A stretch of 55,896 bases of DNA. Origin: an uncultured Prevotella sp. (GTDB lineage: Bacteria; Bacteroidota; Bacteroidia; Bacteroidales; Bacteroidaceae). The DNA lies in contig CAKQMS010000016.1 of the NCBI GenBank assembly GCA_934254985.1, positions 1-55,896 of the forward strand, written 5' to 3'. The notes under the pieces were generated by a model. That model ran no database searches and was not told where the DNA came from. It saw only the letters and a program-made list of their open reading frames with translations. The position numbers and the translations under genes are program-made. This document shows positions 37,223-46,214 of the stretch, in pieces; the first letter of the stretch is position 1, and every line of letters begins with the position of its first letter.

Positions 37223-38214
37223 AGCTCTTCTATATGCTTTTTACAAATTTCTCTGCAGTTTTCCAATATCTCCATCAGCTCCTTCATAGTTGAGGCTCTA
37301 AGCATGGCGATACGTATTTGGCGGAAGTCTGGTATTCCCTTGAATACAGGGCTGGCTGCCAGATGGCGACGAGTGTGCAATATACCGCGATATTCGTCGA
37401 TACGCTCCACATTTATCTTTAGCTGTTCCTCCAAGAGGTCTATCTTCTCGTCTACGCTTAGCGGCTGAGGCTCTTTGCCATCCAAACAGTCGTTTATCTC
37501 CTTAAAAATCCAAGGGCGACCGAAGGTTGCTCTGCCCACCATTATTGCATCTACGCCATAGTTATCGAAGGCAGCCTTAGCTTCCTCGGCATTTGTTATG
37601 TCGCCATTACCGATGATAGGTATTTGTATGCGTGGATTCTTCTTTATCTCTCCGATGAGAGTCCAGTCGGCATTACCAGTATACATCTGGCTACGTGTGC
37701 GACCATGAATGGTCAACGCCTTGATGCCGCAATCCTGCAACTGCTCGGCAAGGGTAGGGATGATGAGGTTTTCGTTATCCCATCCCAATCGGGTCTTTAC
37801 AGTCACAGGCACATTTACAGCCTTCACCACCTCGCGAGTGATATCAAGCATCAACGGAATGTTTCTAAGCATTCCTGCGCCAGCACCTTTGCCTGCAACC
37901 TTCTTTACAGGGCAACCGAAGTTGATGTCTATCACATCTGGCTTTGCCTGCTCCACTATCTTGGCTGCCTCTACCATGTCCTCAACCGAACGACCATATA
38001 TCTGTATGCCCACAGGGCGCTCTTCGTCGCAGATGTTGAGCTTGTTCATGGTCGATTTAACCGACCTTACCAAAGCCTCTGCCGACACAAACTCCGTGTA
38101 CACCATGGCTGCGCCAAAGCGTTTGCAAAGCATACGGAAGCCTATGTCTGTAACGTCTTCCATAGGGGCAAGAAATACGGGGTGTTTGCCGAATTGTATG
38201 TCTCCTATCTTCAT
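37219..38214 (-). CDS. dusB: tRNA-dihydrouridine synthase, DusB type
   Basis: This encodes 331 residues. It is an FMN-dependent enzyme that reduces specific uridines in tRNA D-loops. FLAPMEDVTDIGFRMLCKRF opens the TIM barrel, INFGCPVKKVAGKGAGAGML carries the catalytic cysteine, LTIHGRTRSQMYTG and IGNGDITNAEEA are the FMN-phosphate blocks. It is the first gene of the row with coaD and ybeY. The first ATG is used and agrees with family length. Confidence 0.94.
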   Translation of the reverse strand: MKIGDIQFGKHPVFLAPMEDVTDIGFRMLCKRFGAAMVYTEFVSAEALVRSVKSTMNKLNICDEERPVGIQIYGRSVEDMVEAAKIVEQAKPDVIDINFGCPVKKVAGKGAGAGMLRNIPLMLDITREVVKAVNVPVTVKTRLGWDNENLIIPTLAEQLQDCGIKALTIHGRTRSQMYTGNADWTLIGEIKKNPRIQIPIIGNGDITNAEEAKAAFDNYGVDAIMVGRATFGRPWIFKEINDCLDGKEPQPLSVDEKIDLLEEQLKINVERIDEYRGILHTRRHLAASPVFKGIPDFRQIRIAMLRASTMKELMEILENCREICKKHIEEL

Positions 38215-38249
38215 CTATAATATCTATATAATATAATAGGTGTGGGTTA

Positions 38250-39491
38250 TTAATAGCTGAAAGTATATGTTGTCTTGTTGCCGTTGGCATCTGTAACGGC
38301 AAGAGTCTTTATCGAGCCGTCGGCATTAGCTTTGGTGTCGAAGGTGTAGCGTGCACCTTTTCTTCCTTCTGCCTTTGCAAAAACATACGACTGGCGTGCA
38401 AGCTTGTAGAACGATAGCAACAAGTATGGGTCGCAGTTGGCAACACCCTCCATAAGCTGGTTGGCATCTATAGTTGTCATGCGGTTGCTGATGTTGCTGA
38501 ACGACAGCTTATACATCTCGCTCTTATGCTTATTGTCTGAATATACTCGCTCTACGCCTATGCTATCAGCCTTGTAGATGCTGTCTACATCAAGGTTGCT
38601 TTTACCATTATAATATACTCCTATAGCCTGTGCAAACTTATTGCCTATAGAATTCTTCACCATAAAACCGTTGGCAAAGCTATATTCGATGCCGTTGTTG
38701 CTGAACGCCTGGTATGCCATGGTCTGCTTTATATAGTTGCGAGTGTCGTTGAATGTATTCACCAACGCAGTTTCGCTTGAGTTAAGAGTCATAAGCAAAC
38801 GTGGCTGATAGATGTAGCTGTTTACGTTTGTCAAGAAACAATCCTTGTATCTACCGCTTAGCTTCACGTTGTTGTAAGTAAACAAGGTGTCGGCATACGA
38901 GAATTCGTATTTCGACTGAGTGGCTGTGACGGTATTCTCATAATCGTCGTAAGCGAATGTAATCTCGCGCTTCATATCGCCAGTCGACATGGATATTGAG
39001 AGTGGGCGATGACGATTGTCGTATGTAATATCGATATTGCTACCATCGCTACCGCTAATATTCTTCACCTCGGCAGCATTTCCCAAGGCACCATCTTGGC
39101 GTGTAGCAAACTGCACGTATCTTAATGAAGCCTTAGCGCGACTTGCATCCTCAGAGTCTACAATCTGATATGTAGCAAAGCGACTTTTGCCAGTTGTATT
39201 CTCTGAGAGAGTTACGCCATAGCTGACAATCATATTTCCTTTGCCCGAAGTCTGACCATTTATAGTCACGAACCCCTCGTCGCCTTCTGTCTGCTCTATT
39301 TTCCATGGTGAATAAGATAAGAACTTCAGCGAGTCAGAATATTCGTTGGCATATTTGTAGCCAATAGGATAGTTGCCGGTATGAGGCAAAGCAACCTGAA
39401 TACTGTAGAATGATGATGGTTCCTGCTTCTCACAAGAAGCAACCAAAGCAACGGCAGCCATAGCTGCAAAAATAGTTTTGATAATCTTCAT
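38250..39491 (-). CDS. Lipoprotein with BACON-like N-terminal domain, function unknown
   Basis: This encodes 413 residues. The signal ends with LVASC, giving lipidated Cys20. Residues about 45-140 have the hydrophobic pattern of a BACON/Ig-like module (YSPWKIEQTEGDEGFVTING ... ATYQIVDSEDASRAKASLRY). The rest is beta-rich with YD-like strands (ITYDNRHRPLSISMSTG, ITFAYDDYENTVTATQ, ending NKTTYTFSY), as in surface lipoproteins of the DUF4595 kind. It probably faces the surface or periplasm. It follows the gene at 39518 by 26 bases on the same strand, so both are likely in one operon. Confidence 0.8.
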   Translation of the reverse strand: MKIIKTIFAAMAAVALVASCEKQEPSSFYSIQVALPHTGNYPIGYKYANEYSDSLKFLSYSPWKIEQTEGDEGFVTINGQTSGKGNMIVSYGVTLSENTTGKSRFATYQIVDSEDASRAKASLRYVQFATRQDGALGNAAEVKNISGSDGSNIDITYDNRHRPLSISMSTGDMKREITFAYDDYENTVTATQSKYEFSYADTLFTYNNVKLSGRYKDCFLTNVNSYIYQPRLLMTLNSSETALVNTFNDTRNYIKQTMAYQAFSNNGIEYSFANGFMVKNSIGNKFAQAIGVYYNGKSNLDVDSIYKADSIGVERVYSDNKHKSEMYKLSFSNISNRMTTIDANQLMEGVANCDPYLLLSFYKLARQSYVFAKAEGRKGARYTFDTKANADGSIKTLAVTDANGNKTTYTFSY

Positions 39492-39517
39492 TATATTATT
39501 ATGGTTTGTCTTAGTTG

Positions 39518-40213
39518 TTACTCTCCTCTATTTGGGAGAGGTGTTGGAAACGAGGCGGGTCCTACACCTGTATTCCTTCTTTCTACCGACAGCTCTATGC
39601 TCATCGACGGATTAACGTTGTATCTTACCGATGCACCTATGCGGTCGCCAAGTTCCTGCATGTTGTATAAGGTGTAAGGCATGCGATGATTGTTTACAAG
39701 CGATTTCTGCCCATATACAAAAGCCTCCCAATGTTCGTCAAATCTGTAGCCTATTACAGCCGATAGTCCTGCGTCGCGATATGAGTCGTGCGCCCAGTTT
39801 ATATTGCTGAAATATCCTCCTGCAGCTATAGTCAAGCGGTTTGTTATAGGCTTCACATACATAGCCGAGATGTCTTGCGTAAATCCCACGCCACTATACG
39901 AATGCTTGCCAAATTGCGCAAACATAGATAGTCCGAGGTTCATGTTGAGTCCTTCGTGCAAATCCCATGGCATGGAATATCGCCAACTATATGGACTGAA
40001 TCGCCATGAGTCTACTTGTCCGAAACTATTTATCCTTGGCAGACACAACGAATCTTTAGGCGTAGCATATATGTTGTCCATATATTCCATGCCTACAGTC
40101 TGTGCACCAATTGCAGGTTGGCTAATAGTGTCAACCTTCATGTCGCTTTGGGCATGAGAAAGCTGACTTGCGCACAAAGCGACAAAGATTATGAGTGTCT
40201 TAATGATTTTCAT
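39518..40213 (-). CDS. Small secreted beta-rich protein, probable outer-membrane barrel
   Basis: This encodes 231 residues from MKIIKTLIIFVALCASQLSHA, a clear signal peptide; the frame extends six codons further upstream without need. The mature part shows alternating hydrophobic strands (DISAMYVKPITNRLTIAAGG, DAGLSAVIGYRF, HWEAFVYGQKS, IGASVRYNVNPSMSIELSVE), typical of a small outer-membrane barrel. The last residues (ASFPTPLPNRGE) are translated from a CTCTCC/GGGAGAG intergenic hairpin, so the original stop was probably lost. Function unknown. Confidence 0.75.
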   Translation of the reverse strand: MKIIKTLIIFVALCASQLSHAQSDMKVDTISQPAIGAQTVGMEYMDNIYATPKDSLCLPRINSFGQVDSWRFSPYSWRYSMPWDLHEGLNMNLGLSMFAQFGKHSYSGVGFTQDISAMYVKPITNRLTIAAGGYFSNINWAHDSYRDAGLSAVIGYRFDEHWEAFVYGQKSLVNNHRMPYTLYNMQELGDRIGASVRYNVNPSMSIELSVERRNTGVGPASFPTPLPNRGE

Positions 40214-40406
40214 AGCTGCAAACTTACACAAAAATATTCGAATAAGTATCTAATCCTATGGTTTTTAACTTGTTTTCTCGTTTGTAAAGGTTCGTTTTAT
40301 ACTAAGAGATGGAGCAAAAATAGTTAGAAAGGGTGCAAAATACAATAAATAATGATTTGTTACCCTATAATAATGATATTCTTCCCCTTAATATTTTCAA
40401 CATCGC

Positions 40407-40567
40407 TATCTTTGCATCAGAAAAAGAAATAAACGTTTTCATAAGTTTTAGTTTAGTTAGAGATTTATACGATTGTGATTCTGTTTTTAGACTGACATTT
40501 TCAACATTCATTATGAAAATGCTCCATTCGCCCGTCTGTGATTGATAGGCAAATGGAGCATTTTTAA
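40407..40567 (+). ncRNA. Candidate small RNA or antisense leader
   Basis: In the 344-base gap between two minus-strand genes there is a plus-strand TATCTTTG -7 box (40407-40414) and, 100 bases on, a terminator (40516-40564, stem AAAATGCTCCATT...). No frame fills the interval. No -33 element at the right distance was seen, so the promoter is weak evidence. The hairpin also serves as the end region for the gene at 40576. Confidence 0.3.
40516..40564. terminator. Intrinsic terminator hairpin
   Basis: AAAATGCTCCATT with GCC pairs to GGC with AATGGAGCATTTT, one mismatch, 15-base loop. Symmetric A/T flanks allow use in both directions. Confidence 0.75.
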
Positions 40568-40575
40568 GTTTATGT

Positions 40576-42087
40576 TTATTTCGTTTCTAATTTCTTGCTG
40601 CGATATTTCACAGGTTCTATGTTGTCGTTGCGCAATACGTCGGCAAACTCTTGAGGTTTGATGGTTACTGGTCCACGCATAAACTCAGGAATGTTGTAGC
40701 TCTTCATAAACATGCGATGGTAGTCAGGATCTTGCTGAGGCAGCTCAAAAGCCTTGGTGGTGTTGCCGTCAGCATCTACATGGGCAAAGAATAGGCGAGT
40801 GTAGTCGCCATCGTTGCGACGTGAAGAGAAGATTATCCATTTGCCATTACTTGAGAAGTTGTGGAAACTCTCTGCCTGAGGCGAATTAGTCTTGGTGAGA
40901 GGCCATACCTTGTTGTCGGCTAAGCGAAGCATGTAGAGGTCGGCATCACGATGCCAGATATGGAAACATCCCCACTCACCCATAGAGAACAACAGATATT
41001 TGCCGTCAGGAGATATGCGAGGCAGAGTGGCGCTCTTGCCAAGCGATGCTGCATCGAATACCATTTCGCGAGGTCCAAACTGCATAGTCTCAGGATTAAA
41101 CGACTTGCGATAAATAGAGTATTTAATCTCTTTCGAACGCTTTACGCACTCCGTTTCGTGAGGGATAGTGTCGCGGAACTCAAAGTGGGCACTAACATAA
41201 TATAGCCATTTACCATCAGGCGACCATGCAGGATAACATTCAAACTCGGTAGAATCGTTTTCGATATTCGTTACTTCGTCTTTGTCTACATCATATATAA
41301 TAAGGTCTGACTGCGAGTCGAATACCTCAATCTTATTGATGTCGCGAGTATGGAAGCTCTGCATGGTTTTGTTGGTGCTATAGGCAATAAGCTTTAGCCA
41401 AGGATGCCATGCAGGATAAACTCCTGCCGAAAGGATGGAATCGTTTTTCATGTTCACCTTCTTCACCTTGCCGTCATAGGCAACAACCGTTCCGCCATGA
41501 TTCTGTCGAGCATGAAACTGCATGCGATTAGGATTGTATGCCTGATAATTGTGGCAGTTGATGCATTGTCCTTCTGTTTCTACAGATAAGAGCATATTGT
41601 TGTATATCACGCTCTCGTCATAGTTTTCAAGGCAACGCTGGTTTATGGTTAGCTCTTCGTAGGTGACATACGAAGGTGCTATCAGACGATAGCTGATATA
41701 AGGGTCGATAGAATCCTTTGAAACATGGATGGCGAAAGGCTTAAAGCGAGTCCACTTGTCGTCGTTCTTAGCAAACACCTCGACCGTGATGTCGCTACCT
41801 GCAGCCTTTGATGCCAAGGCTTTCCAATCGTCGATATCAGGCATAGCCTTTTTGCCGCCACAAACAATCTCTTCGCTACCTGCAGCATAGCGAACCACCA
41901 CGTCTTGAGCCTGCTGACATAGTTCCATAGATAGCGGAGCTATGTTCACAGGTATCGTCACGTCTACATAGTCGGGATACATCTTAGGCAGCTGCGAACT
42001 GTCGGTATATTGTGTAGGAACCTCAGCCTGTCGGCAACTTGCAAGTAGCACGAGGCAGAGGGTGAATAATAATGTTAGCTGTTTCAT
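40576..42087 (-). CDS. Lipoprotein with PD40/TolB-like propeller and a CxxCH motif
   Basis: This encodes 503 residues. The lipobox LLASC marks Cys18. A first domain of about 150 residues is unknown. Then EGQCINCHNYQ contains an isolated haem-c-type CxxCH (Cys175-Cys178-His179). From about residue 215 on there are PD40/WD40-like blades: AYSTNKTMQSF, YPAWSPDGKWLYYVSAH, RISPDGKYLLFSMGEW, HNFSSNGKWIIFSSRR. The combination suggests a periplasmic propeller, perhaps carrying haem or metal. Its stop is 5 bases... see neighbour: it starts 5 bases after the end of the DUF6057-type gene, so they are co-transcribed and probably work together. Substrate unknown. Confidence 0.82.
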   Translation of the reverse strand: MKQLTLLFTLCLVLLASCRQAEVPTQYTDSSQLPKMYPDYVDVTIPVNIAPLSMELCQQAQDVVVRYAAGSEEIVCGGKKAMPDIDDWKALASKAAGSDITVEVFAKNDDKWTRFKPFAIHVSKDSIDPYISYRLIAPSYVTYEELTINQRCLENYDESVIYNNMLLSVETEGQCINCHNYQAYNPNRMQFHARQNHGGTVVAYDGKVKKVNMKNDSILSAGVYPAWHPWLKLIAYSTNKTMQSFHTRDINKIEVFDSQSDLIIYDVDKDEVTNIENDSTEFECYPAWSPDGKWLYYVSAHFEFRDTIPHETECVKRSKEIKYSIYRKSFNPETMQFGPREMVFDAASLGKSATLPRISPDGKYLLFSMGEWGCFHIWHRDADLYMLRLADNKVWPLTKTNSPQAESFHNFSSNGKWIIFSSRRNDGDYTRLFFAHVDADGNTTKAFELPQQDPDYHRMFMKSYNIPEFMRGPVTIKPQEFADVLRNDNIEPVKYRSKKLETK

Positions 42088-42091
42088 TTGT

Positions 42092-43921
42092 TTAATAACT
42101 CTTCTGGTTTCTAATCAAGAAATATTCGTAATAGAAAGTGCCGCCATACTGAGGATACATTATTGGCTTCAGCTGCTCTTCTGTGAGTCCTGCGTTTTGC
42201 TGAGCAAGAGCCATAAAGCCTTCGTAGTTGGCTTTCACCTCTTCGTCGAATGGCATATGCGAAATGTCTACATGGTTTTCAAGATGACCATACAAATATG
42301 CAGCCTCTTGATAGTGGGTAGGCATGCGCTTACCTTGATGCAGCTGCGCATAGTGGAAGAATCGAGGCCAGAACATCTGGATATCCTTCTGTTGTAGGGC
42401 TGCCAGCAGGGTCTGCTCTTGGTATAGAGGGTCGTTGCTGTCTTCGTTTGAGAACTCGTTGAGAAGATAAATCTCCACAAGGGTGTTGTCGGAAGTCAGC
42501 TCATCGTCGCTATTCATATAGTGGCGAATGGTAGAGAATTCCGAGTTCTTTGCCACGAGCTTAGGATTCTTTACGAACATTTCAAACTGCTCGCCATAGT
42601 TGGCATAATATTTAGTCTGCTTCAATATGTCGATATATTTTTGTGCAGCCTCCATTTCTCCATTTAGGATAGAGCATTTCAAGAGATATTTTATGAAGTC
42701 TACTCTCCATCCATATTCCACTCCGTCTTCAAGACACCAACGATAGCAGAAGTTTATCTGACCGTAGTTATAATATATCTGCTTACCGCCAATCTGGGTC
42801 AATCGCACTTCGAAAGGAGCGTCGCTATGTGCGTCGCCATTCTTATAGCGGAACATCTCGTCGCCAGCACGTCCAAGGCGAGTTAAAGCCAAATTCTTCA
42901 TCATCCACATCATTCGTGTAGGCTCTTCGTCGGCATCCATGTTGCGATATTCCGTTAACACTCCTTCCCAATCCTTGTTGTCGATGCAATGACTCATCAC
43001 TATCTCGTGGTGGAAGTTCTTGTCTTTATACCAGAAATGCCATGTGCCAACAGCCACCAAGGCTACAAGCGCAACTTGCGAAGCCCAGAACAATAAAGGC
43101 TTGCGTGGCTTTTCTGCTACCTCTATGCGTATTGTCAAAGCCAGGAGAAGCATTAATGCCGTCATGGCAATCCATGGAGTATAATAAGCCAAGTGGTTTA
43201 CGTCGGTACGGAACAAAGGTAGGGCTGTATACCAAATGTTGCTGATGTTGGTCTGTACGAAGATTGTACGATAGTATACCAACGGTACGGCAACAAGCGA
43301 AAGCATAGCCACGATAGCGTCGATAACTTTTCTGCCTATCGACTTGTTGGCTACCAAAGCCATAACAGCCATCGTTAATGCTGCTATGAGCGAATAGATG
43401 CCTACGAAGGGGTAGGAGAGGGCTATCGAAATAGGCAACCATATTGTGCGCAACCACCATTTGGTAGGTAGCACTCGATAAGCCCACACCATGGCGAAAG
43501 CCCAACTAAAGCCCATCGGAGCTATGAAGAAATGGCCGCGAAGCTTTAGATAGTATATCCAATAGCCAAGGTCTACATCTGTTATCACCACCAACGCTAA
43601 TGGCACAAGGAGTAATGCCGAATAGCGGTCGGCTATACGGAATGCGTGCTTAAAGAGCCACATCATGAGCCCTAACCACAGACACAACAACGTGGTGCCA
43701 AGGGCTGGATAATAAAAATACTGAGTGAAATAGGTGCCGAGCCATGTCAGCAATCCGCCAGACACCACCATCTGCTGCTCGAAGAACATCTTTGAGTAGA
43801 GGAACAAGTTGAGTTCTTGCACCTTGAATAGGTAGTCCGACTCGTAGGTCACAAGGGCTATGCCTACGGCAATCAACGCTACTATCGGTAGTAGCCATGT
43901 CTTAAGAAATCGGTAGATCAT
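42092..43921 (-). CDS. DUF6057-type multi-pass membrane protein
   Basis: This encodes 609 residues. The first 300 residues contain about nine to ten hydrophobic segments, starting TWLLPIVALIAVGIALVTY and including LLLVPLALVVITDVDLGYWI and KPLLFWASQVALVALVAVG. The remaining half is a soluble helical region with TPR-like helix pairs (EMAAQKYIDILKQTKY, NPLYQEQTLLAALQQKD). I recognise the arrangement as the Bacteroidetes DUF6057 family, which has no known function. It is the upstream partner of the propeller lipoprotein at 40576. Confidence 0.82.
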   Translation of the reverse strand: MIYRFLKTWLLPIVALIAVGIALVTYESDYLFKVQELNLFLYSKMFFEQQMVVSGGLLTWLGTYFTQYFYYPALGTTLLCLWLGLMMWLFKHAFRIADRYSALLLVPLALVVITDVDLGYWIYYLKLRGHFFIAPMGFSWAFAMVWAYRVLPTKWWLRTIWLPISIALSYPFVGIYSLIAALTMAVMALVANKSIGRKVIDAIVAMLSLVAVPLVYYRTIFVQTNISNIWYTALPLFRTDVNHLAYYTPWIAMTALMLLLALTIRIEVAEKPRKPLLFWASQVALVALVAVGTWHFWYKDKNFHHEIVMSHCIDNKDWEGVLTEYRNMDADEEPTRMMWMMKNLALTRLGRAGDEMFRYKNGDAHSDAPFEVRLTQIGGKQIYYNYGQINFCYRWCLEDGVEYGWRVDFIKYLLKCSILNGEMEAAQKYIDILKQTKYYANYGEQFEMFVKNPKLVAKNSEFSTIRHYMNSDDELTSDNTLVEIYLLNEFSNEDSNDPLYQEQTLLAALQQKDIQMFWPRFFHYAQLHQGKRMPTHYQEAAYLYGHLENHVDISHMPFDEEVKANYEGFMALAQQNAGLTEEQLKPIMYPQYGGTFYYEYFLIRNQKSY

Positions 43922-44041
43922 AGTTTTTTAGTTTGCCTATTTCCCAACTTCTCTACAAACCAGGAGTCGTTTAAAAAAGACTTCTGTATTGTTTGGAGAG
44001 ATGTTGGGTTTTGGCGTAATTATAATGGTTAGTTTTTATTA

Positions 44042-45910
44042 TTATTTCTTCTTAGGTCTTCTGCGTGCCCATCCTTCTTCCGAGAAGTCAGGCTCTTCGT
44101 CTTTGAACTTAAACTGTCGTCCCTTCATGAGCTCGCGCCAATCGCCATTAGCGCTATCACGTCGGCGCTCAGCCTTGCTCTTTCTTCCGCCACGCGAGTC
44201 GCCCGCCTGGCGTCTGTCGCCACCTCTTCTGCTGCCTTCTCTGCTTTCGCCACGGTTTGCTTTGCCGTGTCCAGCCTCGTCGGCATCGTTGCATCTTACT
44301 GTGCGACCTTTATATTCCAAGCCGTTAATGGCTTTTATCACGCGGTTAGCGTCGCCCTCAGGCACCTCGATATAAGAGAATTTAGAGAGCAAGTCGATAT
44401 GACCAACCTCCTGGCGCTGCTTCATGTTGCGGTTAAGGAACTGCATCACCTCGCCTGGATAGAAACCGTCTGCCTTACCAAGGTTGATAAACAAGCGCTT
44501 GTAGCCAGCTTCTGTTTCGTGCTTACGACGTCCGTTTGAAACCTTAGAGCGTTGTGCGCCCTTCTCCTTGCTGCCTCTTCCTGTAGGCTTCTCTATTTCT
44601 GGAGCATCTTTGTAGTAGTCGAGGAAACGGCCAAAGGTCATCGTAACCATCTTCTTTATCAAGTCTTCCTTGTCTACATACTCAAACTGTCGCATTATAT
44701 CGCCCATGTATGGTGCAATCTGCTCTTCGTCTACGTCAGTCTTCATGATGGTGTCCATCTGCTTGTAGAGCTGCTTCTTGCAAATCTCTTCAGGTGTAGG
44801 CAACACTCCGTCAACAAACTCTTTGCCTATCTCGCGCTCTATGTTGCGCACCTTTGTCTTCTCCTTAGAGTGGATGATAGAGATTGATGTGCCCTTCTTG
44901 CCGGCACGTCCCGTACGGCCTGAGCGGTGAGTATAGTTCTCTATGTCGTCTGGCAAACCATAGTTGATGACATGGGTCAAGTCGTCGACATCAAGACCGC
45001 GGGCTGCCACGTCGGTAGCCACGAGCAACTGAACAGTATGCTGGCGGAACTTCTGCATCGTCAGGTCGCGTTGCTGCTGGCTAAGGTCGCCATGCAGGGC
45101 TTCTGCGTTGTAGCCGTCTTTGATAAGCTTGTCGGCAACCTCCTGAGTCTCAATCTTTGTGCGACAGAAGATGATAGCGAAAATCTTAGGATAGAAGTCT
45201 ACGATGCGCTTCAAAGCCAAATACTTGTCGCGTGCATGTACCATATAATATATGTGGTTCACATGCTCCGCACCCTCGTTGCGCGAACCAACCACAATCT
45301 CCTTATAGTCGGTAAGATAGCTCTTAGCCACACGCTCCACCTCGCGGCTCATAGTGGCAGAGAACAAGAGAGTGTTGCGATCCTTAGGCACATTCTCGAA
45401 TATCTCGTTTATAGAGTCGGCAAAACCCATGTTGAGCATCTCGTCAGCCTCGTCGAGCACCACATTCTCTATATTGTCGCATTTCACCACTCCGCGATGC
45501 ATAAGGTCGATCAAACGACCTGGAGTAGCAACAATAATCTGTACGCCATGGCGCAGAGTGCGAATTTGTGTTTCGATAGATGCACCGCCATATACGGCAG
45601 CTACGTGCAAACCATCTATATATTTAGCAAATTCGTTCAGGTCGTCGGCTATCTGCAAGCACAGCTCGCGAGTAGGGCTGAGCACCAAGGCCTGAGGTGC
45701 CTTTAGCTTTGGGTTCACCTTCTGCAGAGTAGGAATACCATAAGCAGCAGTCTTACCAGTACCGGTCTGTGCCAACGCAATAACGTCGTTGCCGTGACCT
45801 AACAAATAAGGGATTACTTCTTCCTGAACAGGCATAGGCTGTTCAAAACCTAATTCTTCGATGGCGCGGCGAATATCCTCGCATACGCCCAATTCTTCAA
45901 ATGTCTTCAA
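44042..45910 (-). CDS. DEAD-box ATP-dependent RNA helicase with DbpA-like RNA-binding domain
   Basis: This encodes 622 residues if translation starts at the TTG at 45910, which gives KTFEELGVCEDIRRAIEELG, the usual beginning of this family. Another in-frame TTG at 45985 would add 25 unfamiliar residues and would place a terminator-like hairpin inside the gene. Helicase motifs are complete: Q-motif, AQTGTGKTAA (Walker A), PTRELCLQ, DEADE (Walker B), SATM, and HRSGRTGRAGK. After a linker comes a DbpA-type domain (KRLFINLGKADGFYPGEVM, VEGDANRVIKAINGLEYKG-like). The end is Arg/Gly/Lys-rich. It should remodel structured RNA, for example in ribosome assembly. The long structured leader suggests regulation at RNA level. 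Confidence 0.93.
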   Translation of the reverse strand: MKTFEELGVCEDIRRAIEELGFEQPMPVQEEVIPYLLGHGNDVIALAQTGTGKTAAYGIPTLQKVNPKLKAPQALVLSPTRELCLQIADDLNEFAKYIDGLHVAAVYGGASIETQIRTLRHGVQIIVATPGRLIDLMHRGVVKCDNIENVVLDEADEMLNMGFADSINEIFENVPKDRNTLLFSATMSREVERVAKSYLTDYKEIVVGSRNEGAEHVNHIYYMVHARDKYLALKRIVDFYPKIFAIIFCRTKIETQEVADKLIKDGYNAEALHGDLSQQQRDLTMQKFRQHTVQLLVATDVAARGLDVDDLTHVINYGLPDDIENYTHRSGRTGRAGKKGTSISIIHSKEKTKVRNIEREIGKEFVDGVLPTPEEICKKQLYKQMDTIMKTDVDEEQIAPYMGDIMRQFEYVDKEDLIKKMVTMTFGRFLDYYKDAPEIEKPTGRGSKEKGAQRSKVSNGRRKHETEAGYKRLFINLGKADGFYPGEVMQFLNRNMKQRQEVGHIDLLSKFSYIEVPEGDANRVIKAINGLEYKGRTVRCNDADEAGHGKANRGESREGSRRGGDRRQAGDSRGGRKSKAERRRDSANGDWRELMKGRQFKFKDEEPDFSEEGWARRRPKKK

Positions 45911-46063
45911 ATCTTTTTTACCGTATTGAATGGTTATAAAAAAAGGAAGGTCGAATTCACCCTCCCAGCCATTAATAGGGTGCAAAATCCTTCCGAAACG
46001 CTTGCGGCAATTATGCTTTTTGTTAATAATAAGCTACATACATTATTATATAATTGCCAAATT
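45911..46063 (-). promoter_or_regulatory. Structured helicase leader with attenuator-like hairpins
   Basis: On the minus strand, GGCAATTAT (46050-46058) pairs with ATAATTGCC (46006-46014). Further on, GGAGGGT (45959-45965) and ACCTTCC (45945-45951) form a stem followed by T7, a terminator 28 bases before the TTG start. The AGGGTG part (45958-45963) can instead pair with CACCCT (45977-45982), and CGGAAGG (45989-45995) can pair with the distal CCTTCC. These pairings are mutually exclusive, as in attenuators. The effector is unknown. Confidence 0.55.
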
Positions 46064-46069
46064 CGTCTG

Positions 46070-46100
46070 CAAAGGTACTGCAAATGAGTGAAATATCAAA
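46070..46100 (-). promoter_or_regulatory. Promoter of the DEAD-box helicase gene
   Basis: On the minus strand: TTTG (46097-46100), 19 bases, TACCTTTG (46070-46077). It predicts a start near 46063 and a leader of about 150 bases. Confidence 0.65.
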
Positions 46101-46120
46101 GAAAACCCATGTTTTCTTTG

Positions 46121-46165
46121 TATTTCCGAGCGCAGCGTACCTTATTCAAAGGTACTGCGGAAATA
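46121..46165. repeat. Interrupted palindrome downstream of the kinase-like gene
   Basis: Nested pairs TATTTCC/GGAAATA, CGCA/TGCG and GTACCTT/AAGGTAC form a long imperfect hairpin. It lacks a T run on the minus strand, so it may be an RNA end structure or a mobile palindromic repeat. Confidence 0.5.
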
Positions 46166-46214
46166 TCATTAAGTGGATTAATCAAATGAAAATAAGCAGA
46201 CTGAGGTCGTAGTT

